Shown: positions 25,720-32,993 of the stretch, piece by piece
How the letters are laid out: each line of letters opens with the position of its first letter
Position numbering within the stretch: position 1 is the first letter of the stretch
NCBI GenBank assembly: GCA_019416425.1
Contig: DXXK01000073.1
Location: 1-64,000, forward strand
Source: Bacteroidales bacterium
Lineage (GTDB): Bacteria; Bacteroidota; Bacteroidia; Bacteroidales; Muribaculaceae
Length of the DNA stretch: 64,000 nucleotides
Direction: 5' to 3'
The notes under the pieces: generated by a model
What the model was told of the DNA's origin: nothing
The model's input: the letters and a program-made list of their open reading frames with translations, nothing else
Database searches by the model: none
Position numbers and translations under genes: made by a program

Positions 25720-26009
25720 AAGTCATGATTTGATATTATATTGATGTATAATCCGGAATCGTGTCTACCGCTCACCGGACCTGTGATTCTTTATGATTAA
25801 CAATGAAAACCCGATTATGGTTAATTTGGCCCTTGCAGAATCAGGTCCTTATGAAGTTGTTTCTACTTATATTTTATTAACTGTTGCAGGATATTTAGCT
25901 CCCTATGGTCGCTGAGCTAAAGGTTTGCAGGCGATTCCGTAAATCGAACCCCGAAGGGCTCGTGGAGCGATGGCTTCCTGAACAGAAAAAACAAAATTTG
26001 CAAGAATTA
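25720..26009. other. intergenic stretch between aspT and the ABC operon
   Basis: About 290 bp without a gene. It holds a stem TTTAGCTC/GAGCTAAA at 25894-25921 with a 12-nt loop, and a short ACCCCGAAGGG palindrome shortly after. I find no TAnnTTTG element on the minus strand for aspT. A small RNA is possible but unsupported. Confidence 0.4.
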
Positions 26010-26041
26010 TTTGGTGGATTCATATGAATGTTGTAATTTTG
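26010..26041 (+). promoter_or_regulatory. promoter of the ABC transporter/GntR operon
   Basis: TTTG at 26010-26013, 20 bp, TAATTTTG at 26034-26041. The expected transcription start near 26048 falls inside the dyad at 26046-26071. Confidence 0.75.
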
Positions 26042-26045
26042 CGGC

Positions 26046-26071
26046 AGTGTAGTGGAATACACCACTGCACT
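26046..26071 (+). promoter_or_regulatory. dyad operator, probably for the GntR regulator of this operon
   Basis: AGTGTAGTGG and CCACTGCACT are inverted copies (nine of ten pairs) separated by 6 bp. They cover the predicted transcription start and end 16 bp before the first gene. A GntR/YtrA-type repressor is encoded two genes downstream, and such repressors typically bind a dyad on their own operon promoter. Confidence 0.6.
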
Positions 26072-26087
26072 CACTCAAAATTCGATT

Positions 26088-26960
26088 ATGATTGAGATCA
26101 AAAAGCTTGAATATCGCTATCAGCGCAAGGGAATGACGGCGCTGGCCGACATCACAGCCACGGTTGGTCCCGGAATCCACCTGTTGCTGGGCGAGAACGG
26201 CGCAGGCAAGACAACATTGCTTAAGATGATTGCAGGATTGCTGATACCGTCTTCCGGAAGTGTCGAGATCGATGGCGTTAATCCCGCCACACGCTTGCCG
26301 TCGGTATTGAACAAGGTTTTCTACCTGGGCAATGAAACAGACACGTTCATGCGCAGCATAAGCACTCTGATAAATAGCCATGCATGTTTCTATCCCGACT
26401 TCAACGAGCAGGCGCTTTACGAGAATCTGCGGACATTCAACATAGATCCGAAGCAGAAACTCAGCAGCATGTCGATGGGCACTCGGCAGAAAGCGATGCT
26501 GGCTTATGCTCTGAGCCTCAATACGGAGGTGCTGCTGCTTGACGAGCCGGCAAACGGCCTGGACATCGAAAGCAAGGAGAAGCTGCTCCGAATGATCGCC
26601 GCTTCAATCACGCCTGAACGCATCATGATCATCTCCACACATACCATAAGCGACCTGGTGAGCCTTTACGACGGTGTGCTGGTGCTGCAGGGAGGCACGC
26701 TGCGTCTTGCCGCTCTGGCCGACGACATTCTGGAGCGGCTGGCGTTTGCAAGCAGCTATTCGGAGATTCCAGGAGCTTTGTTCAGTGAGTGGAACGCCGG
26801 ACTGTTCCGCAGCATCCTGCCTGTGGAGCTGGCCGAGGAACGCGGCATAGGGGAGGGCAACATTGACTACCGCCTTCTCTACTCAGTGCTGCACAGCCCC
26901 GCCGCCGGATTGATATTGGATATTATCAACACCAAAATCCCCTTTGAAGATGCAAAATGA
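26088..26960 (+). CDS. ABC transporter ATP-binding protein
   Basis: A 290-aa ATPase from the ATG at 26088; the frame opens at 26052, but that start would lie inside the operator. Walker A is GENGAGKTT, the signature is a variant SSMSMGTRQK and Walker B is VLLLDEPANGLD. The region after residue 215 is an extra C-terminal domain without known motifs. It is the first gene of an operon with a membrane protein and a GntR/YtrA regulator, an arrangement seen in cell-envelope or drug-responsive exporters. Substrate unknown. Confidence 0.88.
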   Translation: MIEIKKLEYRYQRKGMTALADITATVGPGIHLLLGENGAGKTTLLKMIAGLLIPSSGSVEIDGVNPATRLPSVLNKVFYLGNETDTFMRSISTLINSHACFYPDFNEQALYENLRTFNIDPKQKLSSMSMGTRQKAMLAYALSLNTEVLLLDEPANGLDIESKEKLLRMIAASITPERIMIISTHTISDLVSLYDGVLVLQGGTLRLAALADDILERLAFASSYSEIPGALFSEWNAGLFRSILPVELAEERGIGEGNIDYRLLYSVLHSPAAGLILDIINTKIPFEDAK

Positions 26961-27750
26961 TGATATGAACAACATGCAGGAATACGTTCCCGGCTTCAGC
27001 TGGAAGCGTGTTTGGATGGTGGCATGCTACTGGTGGCCGCTTTTGCGTTGGAAACTGTCCGGCTTCCTGCTGATCAGCGTTCTGGTCGGTACGGTGGCGG
27101 CGTTCTTCTACGTCGTGAAGGGAGACTATGCGGGAATGCAGATAACGGGAATGTCGACCTATCTCTGTATATTCGGTTCCGCCGTTTTCGGCAAGAAATC
27201 CGGTCACCAGCTGGATGTGGGACTTCCGGCACGCAATTCGGAGAAACTGACGTTCATGTTGGCCTATAACATATTGGTGTTGCCGTTGGTGACCATCATT
27301 CCATGTTCAGTCATCATGTATCTGATCATGGGGGAGTGCCCGTATCAGTTGATGAACAGCATCCTGACTTCCGTAGGAGTCAGATACACTGTTTTCTTCT
27401 ATTATACGACACAGCTATATTCAATCGTGCTGATGATGGTGTCGGCTCTGGTCTGTCTGTGGACCGCGACCACGGCCAGAAGGCATGCGCTCGGCAAAGC
27501 CATCGGATTCTCGCTGCTCACGTTCATTATACCATCGTTTCTGACTGGATTGGTGGGTGGTCTGGGATTGTTCGGATACATCAAGCAGAAAGGAGTGAAT
27601 GACATGCTGGGTAGTAGTCAGGACGAGCTGCTGGAATATATGTTCGACAAGATGGGAGTGATCTTCTCTGTTGAAAGCATCATGCTGCTGATAGCCTGGA
27701 TTGTCTGTCTGTGTCTGTTTATAAGGAACTTCAACAAGCGGCAGTGCTGA
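26950..27750 (+). CDS. membrane protein, likely ABC permease partner
   Basis: A 266-aa hydrophobic protein with about six membrane segments (for example FLLISVLVGTVAAFFYVV, LAYNILVLPLVTIIPCSVIM and SIMLLIAWIVCLCLF at the end). It overlaps the end of the ATPase gene by 11 bp and precedes the regulator gene by 1 bp, so it is the obvious permease partner although no permease motif is distinct. The start is taken at ATG 26950; a TTG at 26944 would add two residues. Confidence 0.75.
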   Translation: MQNDDMNNMQEYVPGFSWKRVWMVACYWWPLLRWKLSGFLLISVLVGTVAAFFYVVKGDYAGMQITGMSTYLCIFGSAVFGKKSGHQLDVGLPARNSEKLTFMLAYNILVLPLVTIIPCSVIMYLIMGECPYQLMNSILTSVGVRYTVFFYYTTQLYSIVLMMVSALVCLWTATTARRHALGKAIGFSLLTFIIPSFLTGLVGGLGLFGYIKQKGVNDMLGSSQDELLEYMFDKMGVIFSVESIMLLIAWIVCLCLFIRNFNKRQC

Positions 27751-27751
27751 G

Positions 27752-28108
27752 ATGGAATTCAACGAGAACAAACCCATATCGGCACAGGTCACTGACTACT
27801 GCAGCCAGAGCATAATGTCGGGCCGATGGCATCCGGGCGACAGGATTCCGTCGACCAAGGACCTGGCTGTTCAGATAGGGGTGAATCCGCGTACGGTGAT
27901 GAAGGCTTACGACGAGCTTGCCGCAGCCGGCATCATCTATCAGCGGCGAGGCATGGGATACTATGCCGCCGACGATGCCCCGGACCGCATTCTGGAGATG
28001 CGGCGCCGGCAATTCATGTCCGAGACTGTCCCGGCCCTGCGGCGCACCATTGCCGAACTGGGCGTCACCGTCGACGAGCTGTCGCGTATGCTGGCCGATG
28101 AGGTATGA
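27752..28108 (+). CDS. GntR-family transcriptional regulator, YtrA type
   Basis: A 118-aa protein. An N-terminal winged helix (PISAQVTDYCSQSIMSGRW, then STKDLAVQIGVNPRTVMKAY) spans residues 8-75 and is followed by only about 40 residues, the short dimerisation tail of the YtrA subfamily. These are usually repressors of the ABC operon in which they sit. The likely operator is the dyad at 26046-26071. It is sandwiched between two ABC gene pairs and probably controls both. Confidence 0.88.
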   Translation: MEFNENKPISAQVTDYCSQSIMSGRWHPGDRIPSTKDLAVQIGVNPRTVMKAYDELAAAGIIYQRRGMGYYAADDAPDRILEMRRRQFMSETVPALRRTIAELGVTVDELSRMLADEV

Positions 28109-28162
28109 TTTGTCAGGCCCGTCAGGCCCGTCTGACCTAAAACGAAATTAATTTATTCTAAA

Positions 28163-29149
28163 ATGAGCAATATACTTGAAGTCAAGAATGTGACCAAGCG
28201 GTACACCAACCATACGGCCCTGGACAATGTGAGTCTGGAGATTCCGGAGGGAACTGTGTACGGTCTGTTAGGTCCCAACGGTGCGGGCAAGACCACCCTG
28301 ATCCGCATCATCAACCATATCACCGCCCCCGACAGCGGCGAGGTGATATTCCAGGGCAAGCCGCTGACCGCCGATCAGGTGGTGAACATCGGCTATCTGC
28401 CCGAGGAGCGCGGCCTGTACAAGAAGATGAAGGTCGGCGACCAGGCCTTGTTCTTCGCCAGACTGAAGGGACTGACCGGACGCCAGGCCGAGCAGGAGCT
28501 GCGGAAATGGTTCGACCGTTTCGAGATTACCGACTGGTGGAACCGCAAGGTCGAGGAACTCTCCAAAGGTATGGCGCAGAAGGTGCAGTTCATCGTAACC
28601 GTACTGCACCGCCCCAAGCTTCTGATTTTCGACGAGCCTTTCTCCGGATTCGACCCCATTAATGCCGAATTGCTGAAGAATGAGATCCTGCGACTTAAGG
28701 ACGAGGGTGCCACCGTCATCTTCTCCACCCACAACATGGAAAGTGTCGAGAAACTGTGCGACAACATCACGCTGATCAACCGCTCGCACAACATCCTGAG
28801 CGGAAATGTGGGTGAGATCCGTCGGGAGATGGGCAAGAACCATTACCGTCTGGCGTTCCAGGGACAGCCCGAGCAGCTGCTGGACCGTCTGGGCGACTGC
28901 ATCAGCGGCTACAACATGGCCAAGCCGGAGGAGACTGAGTCGGGAATCATCTACCACTCGGAATTCACTCTGAGACCGGAGGTGGCGATGCATGATTTCA
29001 TAAGCGCTGTCAATGATGCTGTCGAGATAGTGACCTTCGACCGTGCGTTGCCGTCGATGAACGACATCTTCATCCGTACGGTGAACGATTCCAACAACCC
29101 TGTGCCGTTTGCAAACAGCGGCAATGACAATAACACTACAGCAGAATGA
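28163..29149 (+). CDS. ABC transporter ATP-binding protein (NatA-like)
   Basis: A 328-aa ATPase with Walker A GPNGAGKTT, signature LSKGMAQKVQF and Walker B LLIFDEPFSGFDP. It has a C-terminal domain of about 100 residues (from NHYRLAFQG, ending around FDRALPSMNDIF) typical of NatA-like exporters. The stop overlaps the start of the permease gene (ATGA at 29146-29149). It lies 54 bp after the GntR gene with no clear promoter, so it may be the fourth gene of the same operon. Substrate unknown; Na+ or a toxic organic molecule are family precedents. Confidence 0.9.
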   Translation: MSNILEVKNVTKRYTNHTALDNVSLEIPEGTVYGLLGPNGAGKTTLIRIINHITAPDSGEVIFQGKPLTADQVVNIGYLPEERGLYKKMKVGDQALFFARLKGLTGRQAEQELRKWFDRFEITDWWNRKVEELSKGMAQKVQFIVTVLHRPKLLIFDEPFSGFDPINAELLKNEILRLKDEGATVIFSTHNMESVEKLCDNITLINRSHNILSGNVGEIRREMGKNHYRLAFQGQPEQLLDRLGDCISGYNMAKPEETESGIIYHSEFTLRPEVAMHDFISAVNDAVEIVTFDRALPSMNDIFIRTVNDSNNPVPFANSGNDNNTTAE

Positions 29150-30471
29150 GTTCGAATCTTAACATAATAATCGGGCGCGAGTTCAAGGAGCGCGTGGGCA
29201 AGAAGAGCTTCATCATCACCACCCTCCTGATGCCCATCGTGATGATAGCCATCATGGCGGCTCCGACGTTGATCATGATGTTCAACACTCCGAGCAAGAA
29301 CCACATCGCAGTGGAGGACCGCAGTGGTCTGATTCTTCCGGCATTGCTGCAGGAGGCCCAGAATTCGGAATATCTTGAGGTCATTCCCGCCACAGAGCCT
29401 ACGGACTCGCTGTTGAAAAGCGAGAAGTACGAGGGCGTGCTGGTGATCGGCGAGGATATCGTCCGGAATCCCAACAACGCCACCCTCTATACTCATGAGC
29501 AGGGAAGCAATATGGAAGTGGAGAAGGACATTGCGCACGTGATAGAGAGTGCTGTTTCCGATGCACGCCTGCGCGCGTATAACATCGAGAACATCGACCA
29601 GATTGTCAAGGATTCCGAGGTGTCGGTGTTCCTGAAGACCATCCGGGTGTCGGACGACGGCAGCGAGAAGGATGTGTCGTCGGGTGTGTCGATGGTGCTG
29701 GGTTTCGTGATGGTGTTCATCCTCTACATGTTTCTGCTGATGTATGGGCAGATGGTGATGACTTCGATTATCGAGGAGAAGAACAACCGTGTGCTGGAGC
29801 TGATAGTCACCTCGGTACGTCCCGTACAGCTGATGATGGGCAAGATTGTCGGTGTAGGTCTTGTGGCTGTCCTGCAGATCGCCATCTGGGCGGTGCTGGT
29901 ATGTAGTTTCGTCGGCTTCGTGATGCCATTGATGATACCCGCAGATGTCGCCAGCCAGGTCTCCATGGTCAATGCAGGCACTTTCGATGCCTCGACCGCC
30001 GCGGTCGATCCCGATATGATCCAGGCTCTGTCAATGTTCTCGTCAATCGGTTATGTCGCCAAGATGTTCCTGTACATGGCCCTGTTCCTGATAGGCGGAT
30101 TTCTGTTCTATGCCGCGATTTTCGCAGCCATCGGATCGGCTGTGGACAATGTCCAGGATGCCTCGCAGCTGACCACTTTCGCCACGATGCCTATAATCTT
30201 AGGTTTTGTATGCTCCATGGTGGTGGTCAATGACCCGAACGGTCAGCTGGCCATGTGGCTCTCGATGATTCCCTTCACATCGCCGATGGTGATGATGATG
30301 CGTGTTCCGTTCGAGATTCCCGACTGGCAGATCTGGGTATCCATCGTGATTCTGTATGTCTCCTTCGGTGTCATGGCATGGATTGCCGGCAAGATCTACC
30401 GTGTGGGCATCTTCATGTACGGCAAGAAACCGACCATCAAGGACCTGGTACGCTGGGCACGGTATAAGTAA
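29146..30471 (+). CDS. ABC transporter permease (NatB-like, ABC-2 type)
   Basis: A 441-aa permease. One membrane segment near residues 20-45 (FIITTLLMPIVMIAIMAAPT) is followed by a periplasmic domain of about 150 residues. Five more segments then follow (for example VLGFVMVFILYMFLLMYGQ, VVLQ-like turns near 245 and ILGFVCSMVVV near 350). The motif SIIEEKNNRVLELIVTSVRP before the second group is typical of ABC-2 permeases. It pairs with the overlapping upstream ATPase. Confidence 0.9.
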   Translation: MSSNLNIIIGREFKERVGKKSFIITTLLMPIVMIAIMAAPTLIMMFNTPSKNHIAVEDRSGLILPALLQEAQNSEYLEVIPATEPTDSLLKSEKYEGVLVIGEDIVRNPNNATLYTHEQGSNMEVEKDIAHVIESAVSDARLRAYNIENIDQIVKDSEVSVFLKTIRVSDDGSEKDVSSGVSMVLGFVMVFILYMFLLMYGQMVMTSIIEEKNNRVLELIVTSVRPVQLMMGKIVGVGLVAVLQIAIWAVLVCSFVGFVMPLMIPADVASQVSMVNAGTFDASTAAVDPDMIQALSMFSSIGYVAKMFLYMALFLIGGFLFYAAIFAAIGSAVDNVQDASQLTTFATMPIILGFVCSMVVVNDPNGQLAMWLSMIPFTSPMVMMMRVPFEIPDWQIWVSIVILYVSFGVMAWIAGKIYRVGIFMYGKKPTIKDLVRWARYK

Positions 30472-30526
30472 GTCATAAGGCAGAGTTACTAAGTCATAAG
30501 TCAGAAAATTTAGAACCGGTATAACT

Positions 30527-30709
30527 ATGACAAATAAGGAAAAGAAAATTCTGTCACTGGCAATGGTGATTATCGGAGTCATTACCATGATCGGCATGCT
30601 TGTCGGCCGTATATTCTTCGATATACACTATCAGACCTGGCAGTACATGGCTGCCCCTATGTGGATATGTTTCTTCGCGACAATGGAGTCACGCCGTAAA
30701 GGAAAATGA
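30527..30709 (+). CDS. small membrane protein, 60 aa
   Basis: A short ORF with a polar start (MTNKEKK), a strong membrane helix (ILSLAMVIIGVITMIGMLVG) and a second hydrophobic stretch (YMAAPMWICFFA). It ends in a positively charged tail. It lies 55 bp after the permease gene and is followed by a good terminator, so it is likely the last gene of the operon. Family not recognised. Confidence 0.6.
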   Translation: MTNKEKKILSLAMVIIGVITMIGMLVGRIFFDIHYQTWQYMAAPMWICFFATMESRRKGK

Positions 30710-30753
30710 GAAATATGGTGCGATAGAATAATTTCCATCTTGCCCTTCAAATT

Positions 30754-30794
30754 AAGAGCTTTATGTACCGTCATGGTCCATAAAGCTCTTTTTG
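30754..30794 (+). terminator. terminator of the ABC operon
   Basis: A 12-bp perfect stem AAGAGCTTTATG/CATAAAGCTCTT (30754-30790) followed by TTTTG. The near-symmetrical A-rich flank means it could also act on the minus strand, for the gene ending at 30898. Confidence 0.85.
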
Positions 30795-30897
30795 CATAAC
30801 ATGGACTGATGTCCATCTCAACTTAATACTTCATATATTTTGAGTATAGAATCGGCAACAAATGGAGTTTATTGCCGATCATATACTTATTGCAATC

Positions 30898-32484
30898 TTA
30901 GTTTTTGGGGATATAGACCACGACTTTGGAGCCGACGGTGTAGGCGGCTGTGGGAGTGGGGAGGTCTTTGGCGGCTTTGGGGGTGGTCATGATGATGTAG
31001 GACTGGCTGGGATGCGGGTAGAATGGCTCGCCTTTCTCCACTATGGTGAAGTCATGGTCCAGATAGGCGTCCATGTTCTCCGCACGCTTTATCTGCCATG
31101 CCACGACCTCTGCGTCGGGATGTTGTGCCTCCAGTGCTGCCACACGCTCGCACATAGCGCCGTATCCAATCACCGGATTAGCCACGGGAAGTCCCCATGC
31201 GCCGATGAAAACGCCTAACAGCAGACTGTATGTTATAGCACGGATACCTTTGAACAGGTCATTGCCGAATCTCTTGGCAAACATTCCCGACATGGCGGCG
31301 ATACCGCCAAGTGTCAGTACGGCCGCAGCGGCATAGAAGAATGGAGACGCCTGGAAGGACAGCTTTCCGATTACCGCCGCAACAATAAATGCCGGAAGAG
31401 CCAGTATGAACACGATGGCGATGATTCCCACCATCCAGCGTGTAAGAAGGTCACGGCGGTATTTTTCCACCAGCAACACCGACCCGCCTACAATCAGCGG
31501 TATGGCTGGAAGAAGATAGATGTCAACCTTGGAGCTGATGCAGGACAGCATGACAAATATTGTCAAAGCTATGACCATCATGTATGAGGCCAATGAATCA
31601 CGTTTCACAAGCCGTTTGCGTAGACCCTTCACCAGTACTACTGCCAGCATCAACGACCAGGGCGCGAGACAATACCAGATGGAAATGCCGTAATAGAAGA
31701 AAGACCGCTTGTGATGGAACGCATCCACCGCCCGGCCAACGGTCTGATGGAACAGAAGGTTGTCCAGATATTCAGTACCTCCGTCGGCATAGACGGCACC
31801 GAACCATATGGCGCAGAGGGCTACGAGTATGCTCCAGGTGCTCCATGTCCAGTAATGGAAGAACCGTTTGATCTGCCTCTGCGTGGCCAGATACACTGCA
31901 GTTCCCGCCAGCGGGAACAGGAAAGCGAGCGGACCCTTGGTGAAGACTCCGAGGAATATCCATATGGGGAACAGCCATCGTTGTGACTGATGATGCAGCG
32001 GATCTGTATGCCAAATCCAGAATGACCGCAACGCCAGCATGATGAACATGCACATAAGCATATCCATGCGCAGTACCATCACCGCACCGATGAACATGAC
32101 GCAAGTGGCAAGCATCATCGTCGCGATTCCGCGTGTGGCCGTGGACACATACGGCCTGATCCAACGGTCCATCCCCAGGAATATGACGCAAGCCGGAATC
32201 AGGGTCATGAGCGACAGCAGCATCATGCAATGGCGTCCGGCGATGACGCGACACAGCATAACCCACCACAGGTAAAGCGGCGGTTTGTCGGCGTAGGGCA
32301 TACCCTGGTTTGTGAATGCGAAGAACGTACCGTTGCGCAGGGCCTCGTCGGCGATGCTTAGGTACCGCAGCTCGTTGGAGGGAGTGAAATCACGCAACAG
32401 CATGGCCGGAACCAAAGCGATGAGGTATAGTGCGCAGAAGAACCAGATCCAGTTCTTGGAGTCTTGGCGTATGTTCAGGGTCAT
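30898..32484 (-). CDS. GT39/ArnT-like glycosyltransferase, integral membrane
   Basis: A 528-aa polytopic protein with about ten membrane segments. The GT39/ArnT-type acidic motif near the N-terminus is in SIADEALRNGTFFAFTNQGM, followed by YADKPPLYLW, as in lipid-linked sugar transferases acting on the periplasmic side. The C-terminal third (from about 390) ends in a soluble domain. Likely roles are sugar addition to lipid A or to secreted proteins; the acceptor cannot be read here. It stands alone, with tRNA genes upstream. Confidence 0.85.
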   Translation of the reverse strand: MTLNIRQDSKNWIWFFCALYLIALVPAMLLRDFTPSNELRYLSIADEALRNGTFFAFTNQGMPYADKPPLYLWWVMLCRVIAGRHCMMLLSLMTLIPACVIFLGMDRWIRPYVSTATRGIATMMLATCVMFIGAVMVLRMDMLMCMFIMLALRSFWIWHTDPLHHQSQRWLFPIWIFLGVFTKGPLAFLFPLAGTAVYLATQRQIKRFFHYWTWSTWSILVALCAIWFGAVYADGGTEYLDNLLFHQTVGRAVDAFHHKRSFFYYGISIWYCLAPWSLMLAVVLVKGLRKRLVKRDSLASYMMVIALTIFVMLSCISSKVDIYLLPAIPLIVGGSVLLVEKYRRDLLTRWMVGIIAIVFILALPAFIVAAVIGKLSFQASPFFYAAAAVLTLGGIAAMSGMFAKRFGNDLFKGIRAITYSLLLGVFIGAWGLPVANPVIGYGAMCERVAALEAQHPDAEVVAWQIKRAENMDAYLDHDFTIVEKGEPFYPHPSQSYIIMTTPKAAKDLPTPTAAYTVGSKVVVYIPKN

Positions 32485-32512
32485 ATTCGGAGACTGTTAA
32501 GTGTCACTTGAG

Positions 32513-32549
32513 TATAAAAGAAAACCCGGGTTGCAGCACAACTCGGGTT
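32513..32549 (-). terminator. terminator of the tRNA-Gly/tRNA-Leu transcript
   Basis: On the minus strand AACCCGAGTTG pairs with CAACCCGGGTT (one mismatch) and is followed by TTTCTTTTAT. It starts 2 bp after the CCA end of tRNA-Leu. Confidence 0.8.
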
Positions 32550-32551
32550 CC

Positions 32552-32638
32552 TGGTGTCCGGGATGAGACTCGAACTCACACGGCCAAACGGCCACTACCC
32601 CCTCAAAGTAGCGCGTCTACCAATTCCGCCACCTGGAC
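32552..32638 (-). tRNA. tRNA-Leu, anticodon GAG
   Basis: An 87-nt tRNA with long variable arm (TGGCCGTTTGGCCG), D-loop AATTGGTAGA and T-loop TTCGAGT. The anticodon stem CTACT/GGTAG holds the loop TTGAGGG, giving anticodon GAG, which reads CUC and CUU. The 3' CCA is encoded. The acceptor stem (GTCCAGG against CCCGGAC) has one A-C mismatch at pair 5-68. It is co-transcribed downstream of tRNA-Gly. Confidence 0.95.
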
Positions 32639-32649
32639 TTTCAATATAA

Positions 32650-32671
32650 AACCGCTTTGATGGAAGCGGTT
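32650..32671 (-). other. hairpin between the two tRNAs
   Basis: AACCGCTT and AAGCGGTT form a perfect 8-bp stem with a 6-nt loop in the spacer between tRNA-Gly and tRNA-Leu. With no U-tract it is more likely a processing or spacer structure than a terminator. Confidence 0.5.
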
Positions 32672-32686
32672 CTACATGAGGGTTAT

Positions 32687-32762
<76 letters not shown>

Positions 32763-32795
32763 AGTTGTCATTCGGTGTTCTTCCGAATTGCGATG

Positions 32796-32827
32796 CAAAG
32801 TTAGCGCTTTTTTCTGAATCCACCAAA
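32796..32827 (-). promoter_or_regulatory. promoter of the tRNA pair
   Basis: On the minus strand TTTG (32827-32824), 20 bp, TAACTTTG (32803-32796), about 34 bp upstream of the mature tRNA-Gly. Confidence 0.8.
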
Positions 32828-32936
32828 TCTTTGGCCAAGAAAATATCAAAAAAATAAAAAATCTTTAATCGTGTAGCGGGTCATAATCATAACAACCAGA
32901 TAAAAAATATTGATACACTGATTGTTGGATACTGTT

Positions 32937-32974
32937 AATAGAAAAGAGGCCACGTCCGGTGGACGCAGCCTCTT
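32937..32974 (-). terminator. terminator of the TonB receptor/lipoprotein operon
   Basis: Nested stems AAGAGGC/GCCTCTT and CGTCC/GGACG at 32944-32974, followed on the minus strand by TTTCTATT. It begins 20 bp after the lipoprotein stop. Confidence 0.8.
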
Positions 32975-32993
32975 CCATTAATATTATCTGCAA

